Notes: a model not told the origin generated them from the sequence alone. 43,866 bases of DNA from Clostridiales bacterium (GCA_015056325.1 SVGL01000018.1:1-43866); one strand, 5' to 3'. Positions 6,563-14,209 are shown, counted from the first letter of the stretch. Program-made: numbers and translations.

Positions 6563-7426
6563 ATGAATGTAATCGAAGCGGCCCTGCTGGGCCTTCTGCA
6601 GGGCCTGGGCGAATTCCTGCCCATCTCCTCCTCCGGCCACCTGCTGCTGGGTCGTATGCTGCTGGGCCTGACCATTGACGAATCCCCGGCCTACAAAATG
6701 CTGGACATCCTCCTGCATGCCGGTACCCTGATCCCCGTCCTCATCGTGTTCTGGAAGGACTGGTGGAACATCCTCAAGAACCCCTTCAAGTCCAGGACGC
6801 TGCTGCTCCTGTTCATCGCCTCCATGCCCACGCTGGTGGTGAAGGTCGTGTTTGATGACTTCATCGACGGCGCCGATACCGGCTGGTTCCTGGGCGTGAG
6901 CTTCCTGATGACGGCCCTCTTCCTGCTGGTTTCCGAGACTGTCAGCAAGCGCATGAAGAGCAAAACCGACAAGCCTGGTTTCTTCCAATCCATCGTGATG
7001 GGCTGCATGCAGGGCGTGGCACTGCTGCCCGGTGTCAGTCGCTCTGGCTCCACCCTGGCTGGCGGTCTGCTCTCCGGCCTGGACCGCAAGAGCGCCGCGA
7101 AGTTCTCCTTCATGATGAGCGCCCCCGCCATTGCCGCCGCGCTGCTGCTGGAGGGCAAGGACGCCATCGAGAATGGCTGGATCAACGACCTCGCCGTCGT
7201 CCCGACTATCGTGGGCGTAATCGTCGCGGCCGTCGTAGGCTACCTGGCCATCCGTTTTATGCTCAAGCTCATCACCAAGGTCAGCCTGAACTGGTTCGCA
7301 CTGTATGTGGCGATCCTGGGTGTGATCTTCCTGCTGGCGCAGCTCTTTGGCATGCCCGGGGTCACCCCCTTCGCCCCGCCTGCGGAGGCGGCAGAAGCTG
7401 CAGCCCTCCTCACCACCCTCCTTTAA
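6563..7426 (+). CDS. uppP: Undecaprenyl-diphosphatase
   Basis: A 287-aa polytopic membrane protein of the BacA/UppP family. It removes a phosphate from undecaprenyl pyrophosphate outside the membrane so that the lipid carrier can be reused for peptidoglycan and other polymers. Both family motifs are present: GLGEFLPISSSGHL (Glu17 and His26 in this numbering) and LLPGVSRSGST (Arg160). The Thr common before the first Glu is Gly here. Several hydrophobic segments cover most of the chain, and the length is normal. GGAG 6-10 bases before the ATG at 6563 favours this start over the in-frame ATG at 6512, which lies upstream of the -10 box. The gene is single with its own promoter and terminator. Overexpressed UppP gives bacitracin resistance in other bacteria. 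Confidence 0.95.
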   Translation: MNVIEAALLGLLQGLGEFLPISSSGHLLLGRMLLGLTIDESPAYKMLDILLHAGTLIPVLIVFWKDWWNILKNPFKSRTLLLLFIASMPTLVVKVVFDDFIDGADTGWFLGVSFLMTALFLLVSETVSKRMKSKTDKPGFFQSIVMGCMQGVALLPGVSRSGSTLAGGLLSGLDRKSAAKFSFMMSAPAIAAALLLEGKDAIENGWINDLAVVPTIVGVIVAAVVGYLAIRFMLKLITKVSLNWFALYVAILGVIFLLAQLFGMPGVTPFAPPAEAAEAAALLTTLL

Positions 7427-7431
7427 ACACG

Positions 7432-7463
7432 AGCCTGTCCGTTCATTCGGGCAGGCTTTTTTT
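7432..7463 (+). terminator. uppP terminator
   Basis: AGCCTGTCCG (7432-7441) pairs with CGGGCAGGCT (7448-7457) with one G-U pair, followed by seven T residues. Confidence 0.9.
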
Positions 7464-7495
7464 GCAAGATTTACACGGATGTCACAGTTTTCGGC

Positions 7496-7524
7496 TGTAC
7501 AAATCCTTCCGGAAATGCTATAAT
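7496..7524 (+). promoter_or_regulatory. Promoter of the D,D-carboxypeptidase gene
   Basis: TGTACA (7496-7501), a 17-base spacer and a perfect TATAAT (7519-7524) with a TGC extended -10. Transcription begins about 7531, so the in-frame GTG at 7532 cannot have a ribosome-binding site, and the TTG at 7565 is the start. Confidence 0.75.
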
Positions 7525-7564
7525 ATATTTTGTGATATTATGCTATCGAAAGGGGGCTGACTGT

Positions 7565-9007
7565 TTGCAGCGCCTGATTGCTTATTTTCAGCGGCTGTTC
7601 TGCCTGATTCTGGCCGCGCTGTTGCTGACGTCTCCCTTAACGGCTCTTGCCGATTATGACGCCACAAAGCCCGAGCTCCTCACCGAGGAGGACATCACCG
7701 CAGAATGCTGCATCCTGATCGAGCAGACCACCGGCAACGTCATCTTCGAGAAGGATCCCGACCGCCTCATGTACCCTGCCTCCACCACCAAGATCATGAC
7801 CGTTCTGCTGGGCCTGCTGACCACGGATGACCTGAACGATATGGTCACCGTCAGCTACGCCGGCTCCAAGGACGGCGTCCGCACGATGCTGGACCCCGAG
7901 TCCTCCGTTCTTGGCCTGAAGGAGGGCGAGCAGCTGACCATGGAGGATCTGCTATACGGCACGATTCTGCGCTCGGGCAACGACGCCGCCATCGCCGTGG
8001 CCGAACATGTCAGCGGCACCGAGGCGGACTTTGTCAACCTGATGAACCAGACTGCCCAGGCCTTTGGGATGACCAACACCCAGTTTCTCAACCCTCACGG
8101 CCTGCATCAGGAGTATCACTACACCACCGCCCGCGACCTGGCCACCCTCACCTATGAGGCCATGAAGAACGAGACCTTCCGAGAGATCGTCCGTTCCGAC
8201 CGGCATCAGATGTCAGCCACCAACATGCAGAAGGAACGCATGATCTCCACCGGTCACCGCATCATGCTCCAAACCTACAACGGCGAAGCAAACAGCTACT
8301 ACTACGAGTACATTACCGGCGTCAAGTCCGGTACCACCGACGCAGCCGGCTACTGCTATGTCGGCGCTGCGGAAAGGGACGGCGTGGAACTGATCTCCGT
8401 GGTGCTCTACTCCGACCGCTATAATGTCTGGCGCGACACCAAGAAGCTTTTCGAGTACGGCTTCAGCCAGTACACCCACACCACGCTGACGGAAATGTAC
8501 CAGGAGAACCCCCTCAAGGTGTTCACCTCCGGGTATGACATGTCCGACAAGGGTCTGGGCGAGCTGGAGCTGAGCGCCTCCCCTGTTGATCCCACCAAGA
8601 CCGTTGAAATCAGCGGTACATACGAGGAAATCGAGCAGCTGACCCAGAACCTGCGCAACCTGGTGCTTGTCCAGTACACCAGGGAGCTGAAGGCTCCCAT
8701 CACGGCAGGCGAAATCATCGGTAAGATGACCTATGTCACCGACAGTGGCGAAGCCATCGAGTACAACCTGCTGGCCACCCGCTCCATTCTGGCACGTCAG
8801 AATCGTCCACCGTCCCTGTCAGACATCATCGCCATGACGGAAGCGGATCCCAATCCCTTCCCGCCCCTCACGGTAGAGATCATGCTGATCGTGCTCTCCC
8901 CGCTGCTGATCGTGACGTTGCTCGTTCTGATCGCCCGCGTCATCGTCCACAGCTACAAACGCCATTACGCGCGCCTTCCCAAGAACAAGAACCGCTATGT
9001 GAAGTGA
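7565..9007 (+). CDS. D-alanyl-D-alanine carboxypeptidase (PBP5/DacA-like), C-terminally anchored
   Basis: A 480-aa serine-type D,D-carboxypeptidase (peptidase S11) that trims the last D-alanine of peptidoglycan stem peptides. A signal peptide (hydrophobic residues ~11-27, cleavage near TALA-DYD) exports it. The catalytic set is Ser73-x-x-Lys76 in PASTTK, Ser137-Gly-Asn139, and Lys254-Ser-Gly256 in place of the usual KTG. A beta-rich C-terminal domain follows, then a membrane helix (about EIMLIVLSPLLIVTLLVLIA) and a basic tail, so the enzyme is bitopic rather than held by an amphipathic helix. The start is TTG at 7565, set by AAAGGGGG nine bases upstream and by the promoter position. The DUF2695 gene follows after 10 bases and is probably cotranscribed. 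A second, DacF-like paralogue is at 38104-39264. Confidence 0.92.
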   Translation: MQRLIAYFQRLFCLILAALLLTSPLTALADYDATKPELLTEEDITAECCILIEQTTGNVIFEKDPDRLMYPASTTKIMTVLLGLLTTDDLNDMVTVSYAGSKDGVRTMLDPESSVLGLKEGEQLTMEDLLYGTILRSGNDAAIAVAEHVSGTEADFVNLMNQTAQAFGMTNTQFLNPHGLHQEYHYTTARDLATLTYEAMKNETFREIVRSDRHQMSATNMQKERMISTGHRIMLQTYNGEANSYYYEYITGVKSGTTDAAGYCYVGAAERDGVELISVVLYSDRYNVWRDTKKLFEYGFSQYTHTTLTEMYQENPLKVFTSGYDMSDKGLGELELSASPVDPTKTVEISGTYEEIEQLTQNLRNLVLVQYTRELKAPITAGEIIGKMTYVTDSGEAIEYNLLATRSILARQNRPPSLSDIIAMTEADPNPFPPLTVEIMLIVLSPLLIVTLLVLIARVIVHSYKRHYARLPKNKNRYVK

Positions 9008-9017
9008 GGATTATACC

Positions 9018-9293
9018 ATGGATGACCGCAGCAAGATGATGAAGATGGAATACCATGCCCAGCAGAAGATCGACCATATCCTCACCCCTGATCAGGCTGC
9101 GTCCCTGCTGCAGTATATAGAACTGAAGCTGCAGTACCATACCTGCAAGCACAACCATCGCTTCACCCAGGAATGGCTGGAGCAGAACATCAGCTTCATG
9201 CAGCATGACGCGATCCTCGATGAGCTGGAGAACATGGGCGGCTACTGCGACTGTGAGGTTCTGCGCAACTGCTATGAGGACTACGAACTGTAA
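9018..9293 (+). CDS. DUF2695 small protein
   Basis: A 91-aa soluble protein. The second half carries the pattern I associate with DUF2695: CKHNHRFTQEWLEQN followed by LENMGGYCDCEVLRNC, with conserved Cys, His and the GGYCDCEVL block. The Cys/His spacing could hold a metal, but this is inference. No function is established for the family to my knowledge. It begins 10 bases after the carboxypeptidase stop codon, with weak GAGG-like ribosome-binding sequence before the ATG, and ends before a clear terminator, so it is the second gene of that operon. The length is normal for the family. Confidence 0.7.
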   Translation: MDDRSKMMKMEYHAQQKIDHILTPDQAASLLQYIELKLQYHTCKHNHRFTQEWLEQNISFMQHDAILDELENMGGYCDCEVLRNCYEDYEL

Positions 9294-9303
9294 TGACGCT
9301 TCC

Positions 9304-9331
9304 GCCTCCGTGCAACTGTACGGAGGCTTTT
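9304..9331 (+). terminator. Terminator of the carboxypeptidase-DUF2695 operon
   Basis: GCCTCCGT (9304-9311) pairs with ACGGAGGC (9320-9327) across an 8-base loop, followed by TTTTCT. Confidence 0.85.
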
Positions 9332-9405
9332 CTGAATCCCCATGATTTTCTCATCCAATTCTTATGATTCCCTTGCCCTTTTCTCAAGCACGGAGAATCC
9401 TTGTG

Positions 9406-9414
9406 TGGTATGAT
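9406..9414 (+). promoter_or_regulatory. Extended -10 promoter of the UBA-like gene
   Basis: TGGTATGAT is an extended -10 (TG at 9406-9407, TATGAT at 9409-9414). No good -35 box lies at the standard distance. Transcription would start near 9421, ahead of AAAGGGG and the ATG at 9461. Confidence 0.5.
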
Positions 9415-9460
9415 AATCATGTCAAAACCACAAACAACAACGTTGAAAGGGGTTCGCAAT

Positions 9461-10141
9461 ATGGCCGCCTACACCATCGAAGACATTGAACTCATCCGTC
9501 GCAAAAGCGGCATCAGCTACCAGGAAGCCGTCGCCCTGCTGGATTACCACAACGGTAATGTTGCCCGCGCACTGGTGGATCTGGAGCGCAACGGCCGCCT
9601 CAAGGACGGTACCAATGCCCAGCAGAAGAAGACCAGTTCCAACGTCCATAGTGACGTCAATGTGACGAAGTCCACGGCGCTGAAATGGCTGCACAAGTGC
9701 TACCGCGCCCGCGTCAAGATTCACCGCGAAGAGACGCCCATCCTCAATGTCAGCGCCATCTTTGCAGCACTGTCCCTCGTGATCAGCCCTTATCTGGTGG
9801 TCATTGCCGTCATCATCTGCCTGGTTCTGGGGTACAAGTTTACCTTCACCAAGCATGACCATGCCTTTGACGGTGAGAATCTTGAGCAGACCGTTCGCAA
9901 CGCTGCGGCCAATGTGAAGTCCTCCGTGAACGACTTTACCAAGGGTGCCACCCCGGCCAAGGAGGAAGAACCCGCTCCCAAGACTGCAGACGCCCGCAGC
10001 TACTACTCTTCTCCTCGTCCCGAGCCGGTCTACCGCCCCAGCTGCCCCACCATGAACGTCCCCGTCCAGGTCGAAAGCCAGGACGGCAACGTCACCATCG
10101 AGAGCGATAAGGACGGTTATTCCAGCGCCACGGTTGAATAA
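9461..10141 (+). CDS. UBA-like (DUF4342-type) membrane protein
   Basis: A 226-aa protein. Residues 3-43 (IEDIELIRRKSGISYQEAV, then NGNVARALVDLE) form a UBA/EF-Ts-like three-helix domain as in DUF4342 proteins. A basic linker follows, then one hydrophobic span at about 96-124 that may cross the membrane once or as a hairpin. The C-terminal ~100 residues are polar and low in complexity, with Pro-rich stretches. AAAGGGG about 12 bases before the ATG at 9461 sets the start; an in-frame start at 9401 lies upstream of the promoter. The gene has its own extended -10 promoter and ends at a strong terminator, beyond which the two-component genes begin with no promoter between. It may therefore be the first gene of their transcript by partial read-through. 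Function unknown. Confidence 0.7.
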   Translation: MAAYTIEDIELIRRKSGISYQEAVALLDYHNGNVARALVDLERNGRLKDGTNAQQKKTSSNVHSDVNVTKSTALKWLHKCYRARVKIHREETPILNVSAIFAALSLVISPYLVVIAVIICLVLGYKFTFTKHDHAFDGENLEQTVRNAAANVKSSVNDFTKGATPAKEEEPAPKTADARSYYSSPRPEPVYRPSCPTMNVPVQVESQDGNVTIESDKDGYSSATVE

Positions 10142-10148
10142 CCATCAC

Positions 10149-10180
10149 GGAATGCACAGAATCTCTGCGCATTCCCTTTT
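10149..10180 (+). terminator. Terminator between the UBA-like gene and the response regulator
   Basis: GGAATGC-A-CAGA-ATC-TCTG-C-GCATTCC forms an 11-bp stem with one mismatch, followed by CTTTT. The next ribosome-binding site (AAAGGAG) begins about 10 bases later. Confidence 0.8.
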
Positions 10181-10204
10181 GCATATCATAAAGGAGTGTT
10201 GACG

Positions 10205-10885
10205 ATGGCTCGTATCCTGATTGTGGAAGATGAACGCAAGATCGCCCGTTTTCTGGAGCTGGAACTGCAGCATGAGGGCTATGAGGTTCAGACCGCAGGC
10301 GATGGCCGCACCGGCCTGGACAAAGCCCTCTCCTGGAAGCCTGACCTGATGATTCTGGATCTGATGCTGCCCGAGCTGAGCGGCATTGAAGTCTGCCGCC
10401 GCCTCCGCCACGAAAGCGACCTGCCCATCATCATGCTCACCGCCAAGGATGACGTATCCGACAAGGTGATGGGCCTGGACATGGGTGCGGATGACTACAT
10501 GACCAAGCCCTTCGCAATCGAGGAGCTGCTGGCCCGCATCCGCGTTGGCCTGAAGAAGCATCGCGCTTCCGCCACGCCGGTGAGTCATGTGCTCACCGCA
10601 GGCAAGCTGACGCTGGATCCTGCAAGGTATGCCGTTTCCTGGGACGGTACGCCGGTTGCCCTGACCAAGAAGGAGTTTGACCTGCTCAAGTACCTCATGG
10701 AGCACAAGGGGCAGGCCGTCACCCGCGACGCCCTGCTGACCGACGTCTGGGGCTATGACTATGCCGGCGACACCAATGTGGTGGATGTATACATCCGCTA
10801 CCTGCGCCACAAGATCGACGAGCCCTTTGGGGTAAAGACCATCCACACCATCCGTGCGGTGGGATATATGTTCAGCTATGAGTAA
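10205..10885 (+). CDS. OmpR/PhoB-family response regulator
   Basis: A 226-aa two-domain regulator. The receiver domain has the acidic pocket in VEDE, phosphoacceptor Asp52 in LDLMLPELSG, the switch Thr in TAKDD and Lys in KPF. The C-terminal winged-helix DNA-binding domain covers about residues 125-226 and ends in IRAVGYMF. It is expected to bind direct repeats at target promoters when phosphorylated by the kinase that follows. The ATG at 10205 follows AAAGGAG with good spacing; GTG at 10196 is in frame but overlaps the ribosome-binding site. The stop overlaps the kinase start by 8 bases, so the pair is translationally coupled. The inducing signal is unknown. A terminator lies just upstream. 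Confidence 0.93.
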   Translation: MARILIVEDERKIARFLELELQHEGYEVQTAGDGRTGLDKALSWKPDLMILDLMLPELSGIEVCRRLRHESDLPIIMLTAKDDVSDKVMGLDMGADDYMTKPFAIEELLARIRVGLKKHRASATPVSHVLTAGKLTLDPARYAVSWDGTPVALTKKEFDLLKYLMEHKGQAVTRDALLTDVWGYDYAGDTNVVDVYIRYLRHKIDEPFGVKTIHTIRAVGYMFSYE

Positions 10886-12293
10886 GCAGACGAAACACGA
10901 AAAGCGCCGCCTCCGCAAGGCGGACAAGCAGAAGGTTCGCGGACTGCACGGGCGGATCAAGCATGTGATGTCCAACTTCCGCTTATCGCTGACCTTCCGT
11001 ATTGCACTTCACTACGCCTGGCAGCTGCTGCGGACAACCCTGTTGGTCATGGCGATCATCTCCCTGGTGTTCTTTGGACTGACGATGGTTGATATCGACA
11101 ACACCATGCGCCGGATCAAGGCAGCGGATGCCCAATCGGACGCCGCCTTCTCCCCTGCCGATATCCAGAATGCCACCCTGACGCAGGCTGTACTGCTCCC
11201 CGTTGAATACAGGGAAAGCGATCTTCCCCTGCTGGCCTTTTGCATCACCAACATCAGCGAAGAAGGCCTCACCGTCCAGGCCATGCACAAAAGCGGCATG
11301 ACCGTGGAAGCCATCTATCAGCTCCATCACGCCCTGCAGGGATGGGGCATGCTGATGGCTGCGCTTCTGCTGTGCGACGGCATCCGCATTATCAGTTTTA
11401 TCCGCCGCAGAGAAACGCTGCACAAGACCGTACTCGCTCCTATCCGGGATATCACGGAGCTGGCTTCCACACTTTCCGCATCAAACCTGTCCAACCGCAT
11501 AAACATCGCCGGCACAAAGAACGAACTGAAGGATCTGGCCGTGGTCATCAACTCCATGCTGGATCGCATCGAACACAGCTACAACAGCCAGAAGCAGTTC
11601 GTTTCCGATGCCAGCCATGAGCTGCGCACCCCCATCGCCGTGCTGCAGGGCTACATCAACATGCTGTCCCGTTGGGGAAAATCGGATCCTGAGATTCTCG
11701 ACGAAGGCATCAATGCCATCGCCCAGGAAACACAAAGCATGAAGGAGCTGGTAGAAAGCCTGCTCTTCCTGGCGCGCCACGACAAAAAAACGCTCCTGAT
11801 GGAGATGGAGCGTTTTGACGCCGCAGAGATGCTTACAGAGCTCCACCGTGAGGCAGCCATGGTCACCCCCGGCGATACCTTCATCCTGCCCGCCTGCGAA
11901 AGCTGTCCCCTGGAAGGCGACCGCAGCATGGTCAAACAGGTGATGCGCATCCTGTGCGACAATGCAGTCAAATACACGCCTCCAGGCGGCGTCATTACCC
12001 TTGGCATCGAACGGAAGCCCGGTTGGGTAACCCTCTCGGTGCAGGACAATGGTCCCGGCATCTCCCAGGAGGATCTGCCGAAAATCTTCGAGCGTTTCTA
12101 TCGTGCAGACGCCGCCCGCAAATCTGAAAATGGAGGACACGGTCTGGGCCTTTCCATCGCCCGTATTATTGTGAAAGCCCACGGCGGTAAGCTCCGCGTA
12201 CGCAGCAAGATTGGGATGGGTTCTACCTTCTACGTGGATCTGCCGGAACAGCAGGAAAGCATCCAGGCTATTGACGAACCCGCAACCACATAA
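10878..12293 (+). CDS. Membrane sensor histidine kinase
   Basis: A 471-aa HisKA-type kinase partnered with the overlapping response regulator. A long basic N-terminal tail precedes the first membrane helix (about 51-71). An extracytoplasmic loop of ~80 residues follows, then a second helix (about 155-176), a HAMP segment (about 184-235) and the dimerisation domain with phospho-acceptor His247 in FVSDASHELRTP. The ATPase domain has the N box (CDNAVKYTPPGG), DNGPGIS and GGHGLGLSIA. The start ATG at 10878 lies inside the end of the regulator gene. It lacks a strong ribosome-binding site, so translation is probably coupled. The small sensor loop shows no known ligand domain. The transcript ends at a strong hairpin shared with the convergent cysteine-rich gene. 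Confidence 0.92.
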   Translation: MSKQTKHEKRRLRKADKQKVRGLHGRIKHVMSNFRLSLTFRIALHYAWQLLRTTLLVMAIISLVFFGLTMVDIDNTMRRIKAADAQSDAAFSPADIQNATLTQAVLLPVEYRESDLPLLAFCITNISEEGLTVQAMHKSGMTVEAIYQLHHALQGWGMLMAALLLCDGIRIISFIRRRETLHKTVLAPIRDITELASTLSASNLSNRINIAGTKNELKDLAVVINSMLDRIEHSYNSQKQFVSDASHELRTPIAVLQGYINMLSRWGKSDPEILDEGINAIAQETQSMKELVESLLFLARHDKKTLLMEMERFDAAEMLTELHREAAMVTPGDTFILPACESCPLEGDRSMVKQVMRILCDNAVKYTPPGGVITLGIERKPGWVTLSVQDNGPGISQEDLPKIFERFYRADAARKSENGGHGLGLSIARIIVKAHGGKLRVRSKIGMGSTFYVDLPEQQESIQAIDEPATT

Positions 12294-12298
12294 GAAAA

Positions 12299-12332
12299 CG
12301 CCGCTTCCGTACAACGGAGGCGGCGCATTTTT
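12299..12332. terminator. Terminator between the kinase and the cysteine-rich gene
   Basis: CGCCGCTTCCGT (12299-12310) pairs with ACGGAGGCGGCG (12314-12325) around a 3-base loop, with five T residues on the plus strand. It lies 5 bases past the kinase stop and next to the stop of the convergent gene. Confidence 0.9.
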
Positions 12333-12333
12333 G

Positions 12334-13200
12334 TCAGCAGTGGCAGTTGCCTTGACCACAGCCGTTATTGCAGCGGTAATTGTTCCCGCAGGTGCAGCCG
12401 ATGTTCGTGGCGTTGACCGTTCCCATGTTACAGGCAGATGCTGTGGGGAACAACGGCAGGGAGAAGAATTCCGTGCATACGCTATCGGCAAATTCCTCTG
12501 CAGGCGGGATGGCGCAGTAGCCGTAGCTCGGCACAAGGATTTCTACATCCGCCAGTACCTTCAGGATGATCGTTACGCAAACCGTCATCTTGAACTGGTT
12601 GTTGCCTACAAAGCAGCCGGACACGCAGATTGCGCTGGCCATCGCCTCCAGGTTATAGGGTACAATGGCCTCGTCGGGGATGGACAGCAGCACGTCCCGG
12701 TCCACGCTGACCACGCCCTTGCCGATGTACTCAATGCAGCGGCTGTCCACAAAGAGGATGTCGACCGGGACGTCCACCGTGCAGCGCACACGGGCAAAGC
12801 AGGGCCGGTCACACAAACGCTCCACGCTCAGGTTCCGGATGGCCGCCTGGGTCGTGGAAGAACGGCAGCTCTCGAAGGTAATGGGCGGCACCGGCGTAGA
12901 ATTGGGCGTAACGGTGTCACCGCAGGCATCACAGCCATGATTGCAGTTATTACAGCCATTGTTGCAAGTATTGCAGCCGCAATTCCCGCAGTTATTGCAC
13001 CCATTGCCGCAGGTATTGCTGACCTGGGCAAAGCTGGTGATCGTCACTACCGCGTTGTCGATCTGTTCCTGCCACAGGGCGCTGTCGTACACCCGCTTGA
13101 CCTGCACACAGACCTTCTCCTGCAGACCATTGGTTGCATCCCCGGCGATCATGCCGGGGCAGCAGGCCGTATTGGCATTCTTGTAGCTGTAGAAGGACAT
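12334..13200 (-). CDS. Cysteine-rich protein of unknown function (candidate spore-surface or metal-binding protein)
   Basis: A 288-aa protein with 30 cysteines (about one in ten). Ten fall in residues 64-93 in a Gly/Asn-Cys array (CGNGCNNCGNCGC, continuing in the same style), and six more lie in the last 20 residues, which end in CHC. Between these arrays is a beta-rich region (about 125-245) with VPVDILF and KMTVCVTIILKVLADVEIL. No signal peptide or membrane helix is visible. I do not recognise the family with certainty. Gly-Asn-Cys arrays are seen in disulfide-linked spore-coat or exosporium proteins and in metal sinks. The AAGGAGG nine bases before the ATG is excellent. A sporulation-sigma-like promoter is possible at 13267-13292. 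The copper-chaperone-like gene lies just upstream on the same strand, but a terminator separates them. Confidence 0.7.
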   Translation of the reverse strand: MSFYSYKNANTACCPGMIAGDATNGLQEKVCVQVKRVYDSALWQEQIDNAVVTITSFAQVSNTCGNGCNNCGNCGCNTCNNGCNNCNHGCDACGDTVTPNSTPVPPITFESCRSSTTQAAIRNLSVERLCDRPCFARVRCTVDVPVDILFVDSRCIEYIGKGVVSVDRDVLLSIPDEAIVPYNLEAMASAICVSGCFVGNNQFKMTVCVTIILKVLADVEILVPSYGYCAIPPAEEFADSVCTEFFSLPLFPTASACNMGTVNATNIGCTCGNNYRCNNGCGQGNCHC

Positions 13201-13266
13201 TGCATCACGCCTCCTTGTTCGTTCGGCCTTCAGGGAGCCGGATGCTCCTTTGAAGCCTTCACGAGC

Positions 13267-13292
13267 AGACTATGCAGCATAGGCGGATGTGT
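13267..13292 (-). promoter_or_regulatory. Possible mother-cell sigma (sigma-K-like) promoter of the cysteine-rich gene
   Basis: On the minus strand CATAGTCT (13274-13267) fits the CATAnnnT -10 of sigma-E/K genes, with AC (13292-13291) 16 bases upstream as a sigma-K-type -35. No sigma-A promoter is evident in this gap. The motif is short and can occur by chance. Confidence 0.3.
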
Positions 13293-13297
13293 GCACA

Positions 13298-13330
13298 GAA
13301 AAAGCCGCCCGACAGCATTTTGTCGGACGG
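13298..13330 (-). terminator. Terminator of the GNAT-HMA gene pair
   Basis: On the minus strand CCGTCCGACA pairs with TGTCGGGCGG (13330-13321 and 13314-13305, one G-U pair) and is followed by CTTTTTC. Confidence 0.85.
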
Positions 13331-13338
13331 TTTTGGCA

Positions 13339-13545
13339 TCATGCCATCGCGGCCTTGAAGCCCTTCTTTTCCACCGCAGCAATGAGTGCAGCGTCCTGCA
13401 CGTTCTCCTCGCAGGTGACGACGGCAGTTTTGGCCTCCAGGTCAACGGCTACAGCCGTCACGCCAGGAACAGCGCCCAGCACCTTCTCCACGCTCGCCTT
13501 GCAGTGCATGCACATCATGCCTTCCACATTCAGCTTCTTTTCCAT
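13339..13545 (-). CDS. Heavy-metal-associated (HMA) domain protein, copper-chaperone-like
   Basis: A 68-aa single HMA domain with the GMMCMHC metal-binding loop (Cys12 and Cys15), followed by VEKVLGAVPGV and a C-terminal KKGFKA. The fold and length match CopZ/Atx1 chaperones, which carry Cu(I) to a P-type ATPase or a repressor. No copper ATPase or CsoR gene is present in the window, so the partner must be elsewhere. GGAGG at 13554-13558 (8-base spacing) fixes the ATG at 13545; longer in-frame starts run through the GNAT gene and are rejected. It lies 31 bases after the GNAT gene on the same strand and ends before a terminator. Mercury or zinc is possible instead of copper. Confidence 0.88.
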   Translation of the reverse strand: MEKKLNVEGMMCMHCKASVEKVLGAVPGVTAVAVDLEAKTAVVTCEENVQDAALIAAVEKKGFKAAMA

Positions 13546-13576
13546 CGTTTTATCCTCCTTATCTATTTGAATGATT

Positions 13577-14107
13577 TTACCAACGCAGTTTCTTTGACAG
13601 AAACAGAACCAGATCATCATCAACGGTGCAGACCGTCTCGTATTGCACGCATTGCTTGTCCTGATACCACACACCAGAACCATCCGGAATATACCCGCGC
13701 TTGACGTACATCCGCTGGGCGCTGCCGTATTCGCGGCACAATCCAACGCCCAGGCAGACGGTGTCCGCATGCTGGGCTGCGATCTGCTCGGCCACATCCA
13801 TCAGGCGGTTGCCAATGCCTTTTCGCTGGTACTTCTTCAGTACGCCGAAATCAACGATCACCGGCCATCCTTTCTCCTTGAACGGGCCTTCCTTTGCGTT
13901 CAGGTACACATACAAAGAGCCAGCAGGATGTCCCTGATACACCGCAGTCAGTGCAACGCATTTTCCTTCAGCCTGCTCCCTGATCCGCATCAGGTAATAC
14001 TCGACGTCCGGGTGCCAACCCTGGGCTGTATATTCATCGTAGAAGACTTGGGCATCCGATTCTTCCATATTGCGGATGACCAGTTCATCATCTCGGTAGT
14101 AAATCAT
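13577..14107 (-). CDS. GNAT family N-acetyltransferase
   Basis: A 176-aa Gcn5-related acetyltransferase. The core reads IRNMEESDAQVF, then GSLYVYLN and VIVDFGVLKKYQRKGIGNRLM, where (R/Q)xxGxG/A binds acetyl-CoA pyrophosphate. LGVGLCREYGSAQRMYVKRGYIPDG closes the fold. It uses acetyl-CoA to acetylate an amine, but the substrate (antibiotic, amino acid or protein N-terminus) cannot be told from the sequence. GGAGG about 5 bases before the ATG at 14107 fixes the start. It is followed by the HMA gene on the same strand, probably in one transcript, though no shared function is apparent. Upstream is a hairpin-rich gap after scpB. Confidence 0.85.
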   Translation of the reverse strand: MIYYRDDELVIRNMEESDAQVFYDEYTAQGWHPDVEYYLMRIREQAEGKCVALTAVYQGHPAGSLYVYLNAKEGPFKEKGWPVIVDFGVLKKYQRKGIGNRLMDVAEQIAAQHADTVCLGVGLCREYGSAQRMYVKRGYIPDGSGVWYQDKQCVQYETVCTVDDDLVLFLSKKLRW

Positions 14108-14124
14108 ATTTCCTCCATTTTGAG

Positions 14125-14199
14125 GTCGGGCTTTGCCCGACTAGCGACAGCCAATGTCCTCATTGGCGGAGCGTAGCCAGCGCAGGGCCTTGCGCCCTG
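14125..14199 (-). repeat. Three consecutive hairpins between scpB and the GNAT gene
   Basis: Three close hairpins fill this gap: GTCGGGC-TTT-GCCCGAC (14125-14141), GCCAATG-TCCT-CATTGGC (14150-14167) and CAGGGC-5-GCCCTG (14183-14199). There is no coding potential and no U tract that would mark a simple terminator. The layout resembles a REP/BIME-like intergenic repeat. No second copy was found in the window. Confidence 0.55.
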
Positions 14200-14209
14200 G
14201 GATGGCCGA

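Noticed and set aside
12940..13020. Short tandem-like pattern (GCAGTTATTACAGCC and similar), considered as a CRISPR or microsatellite
   Set aside because: The units are irregular and correspond exactly to the Cys-Gly-Asn codons of the cysteine-rich protein, so it is a coding repeat.
13339..13797. Longer 152-aa version of the HMA protein
   Set aside because: The extra N-terminal part is the antiparallel-frame shadow of the GNAT gene end; the GGAGG and ATG at 13545 define a normal 68-aa chaperone.
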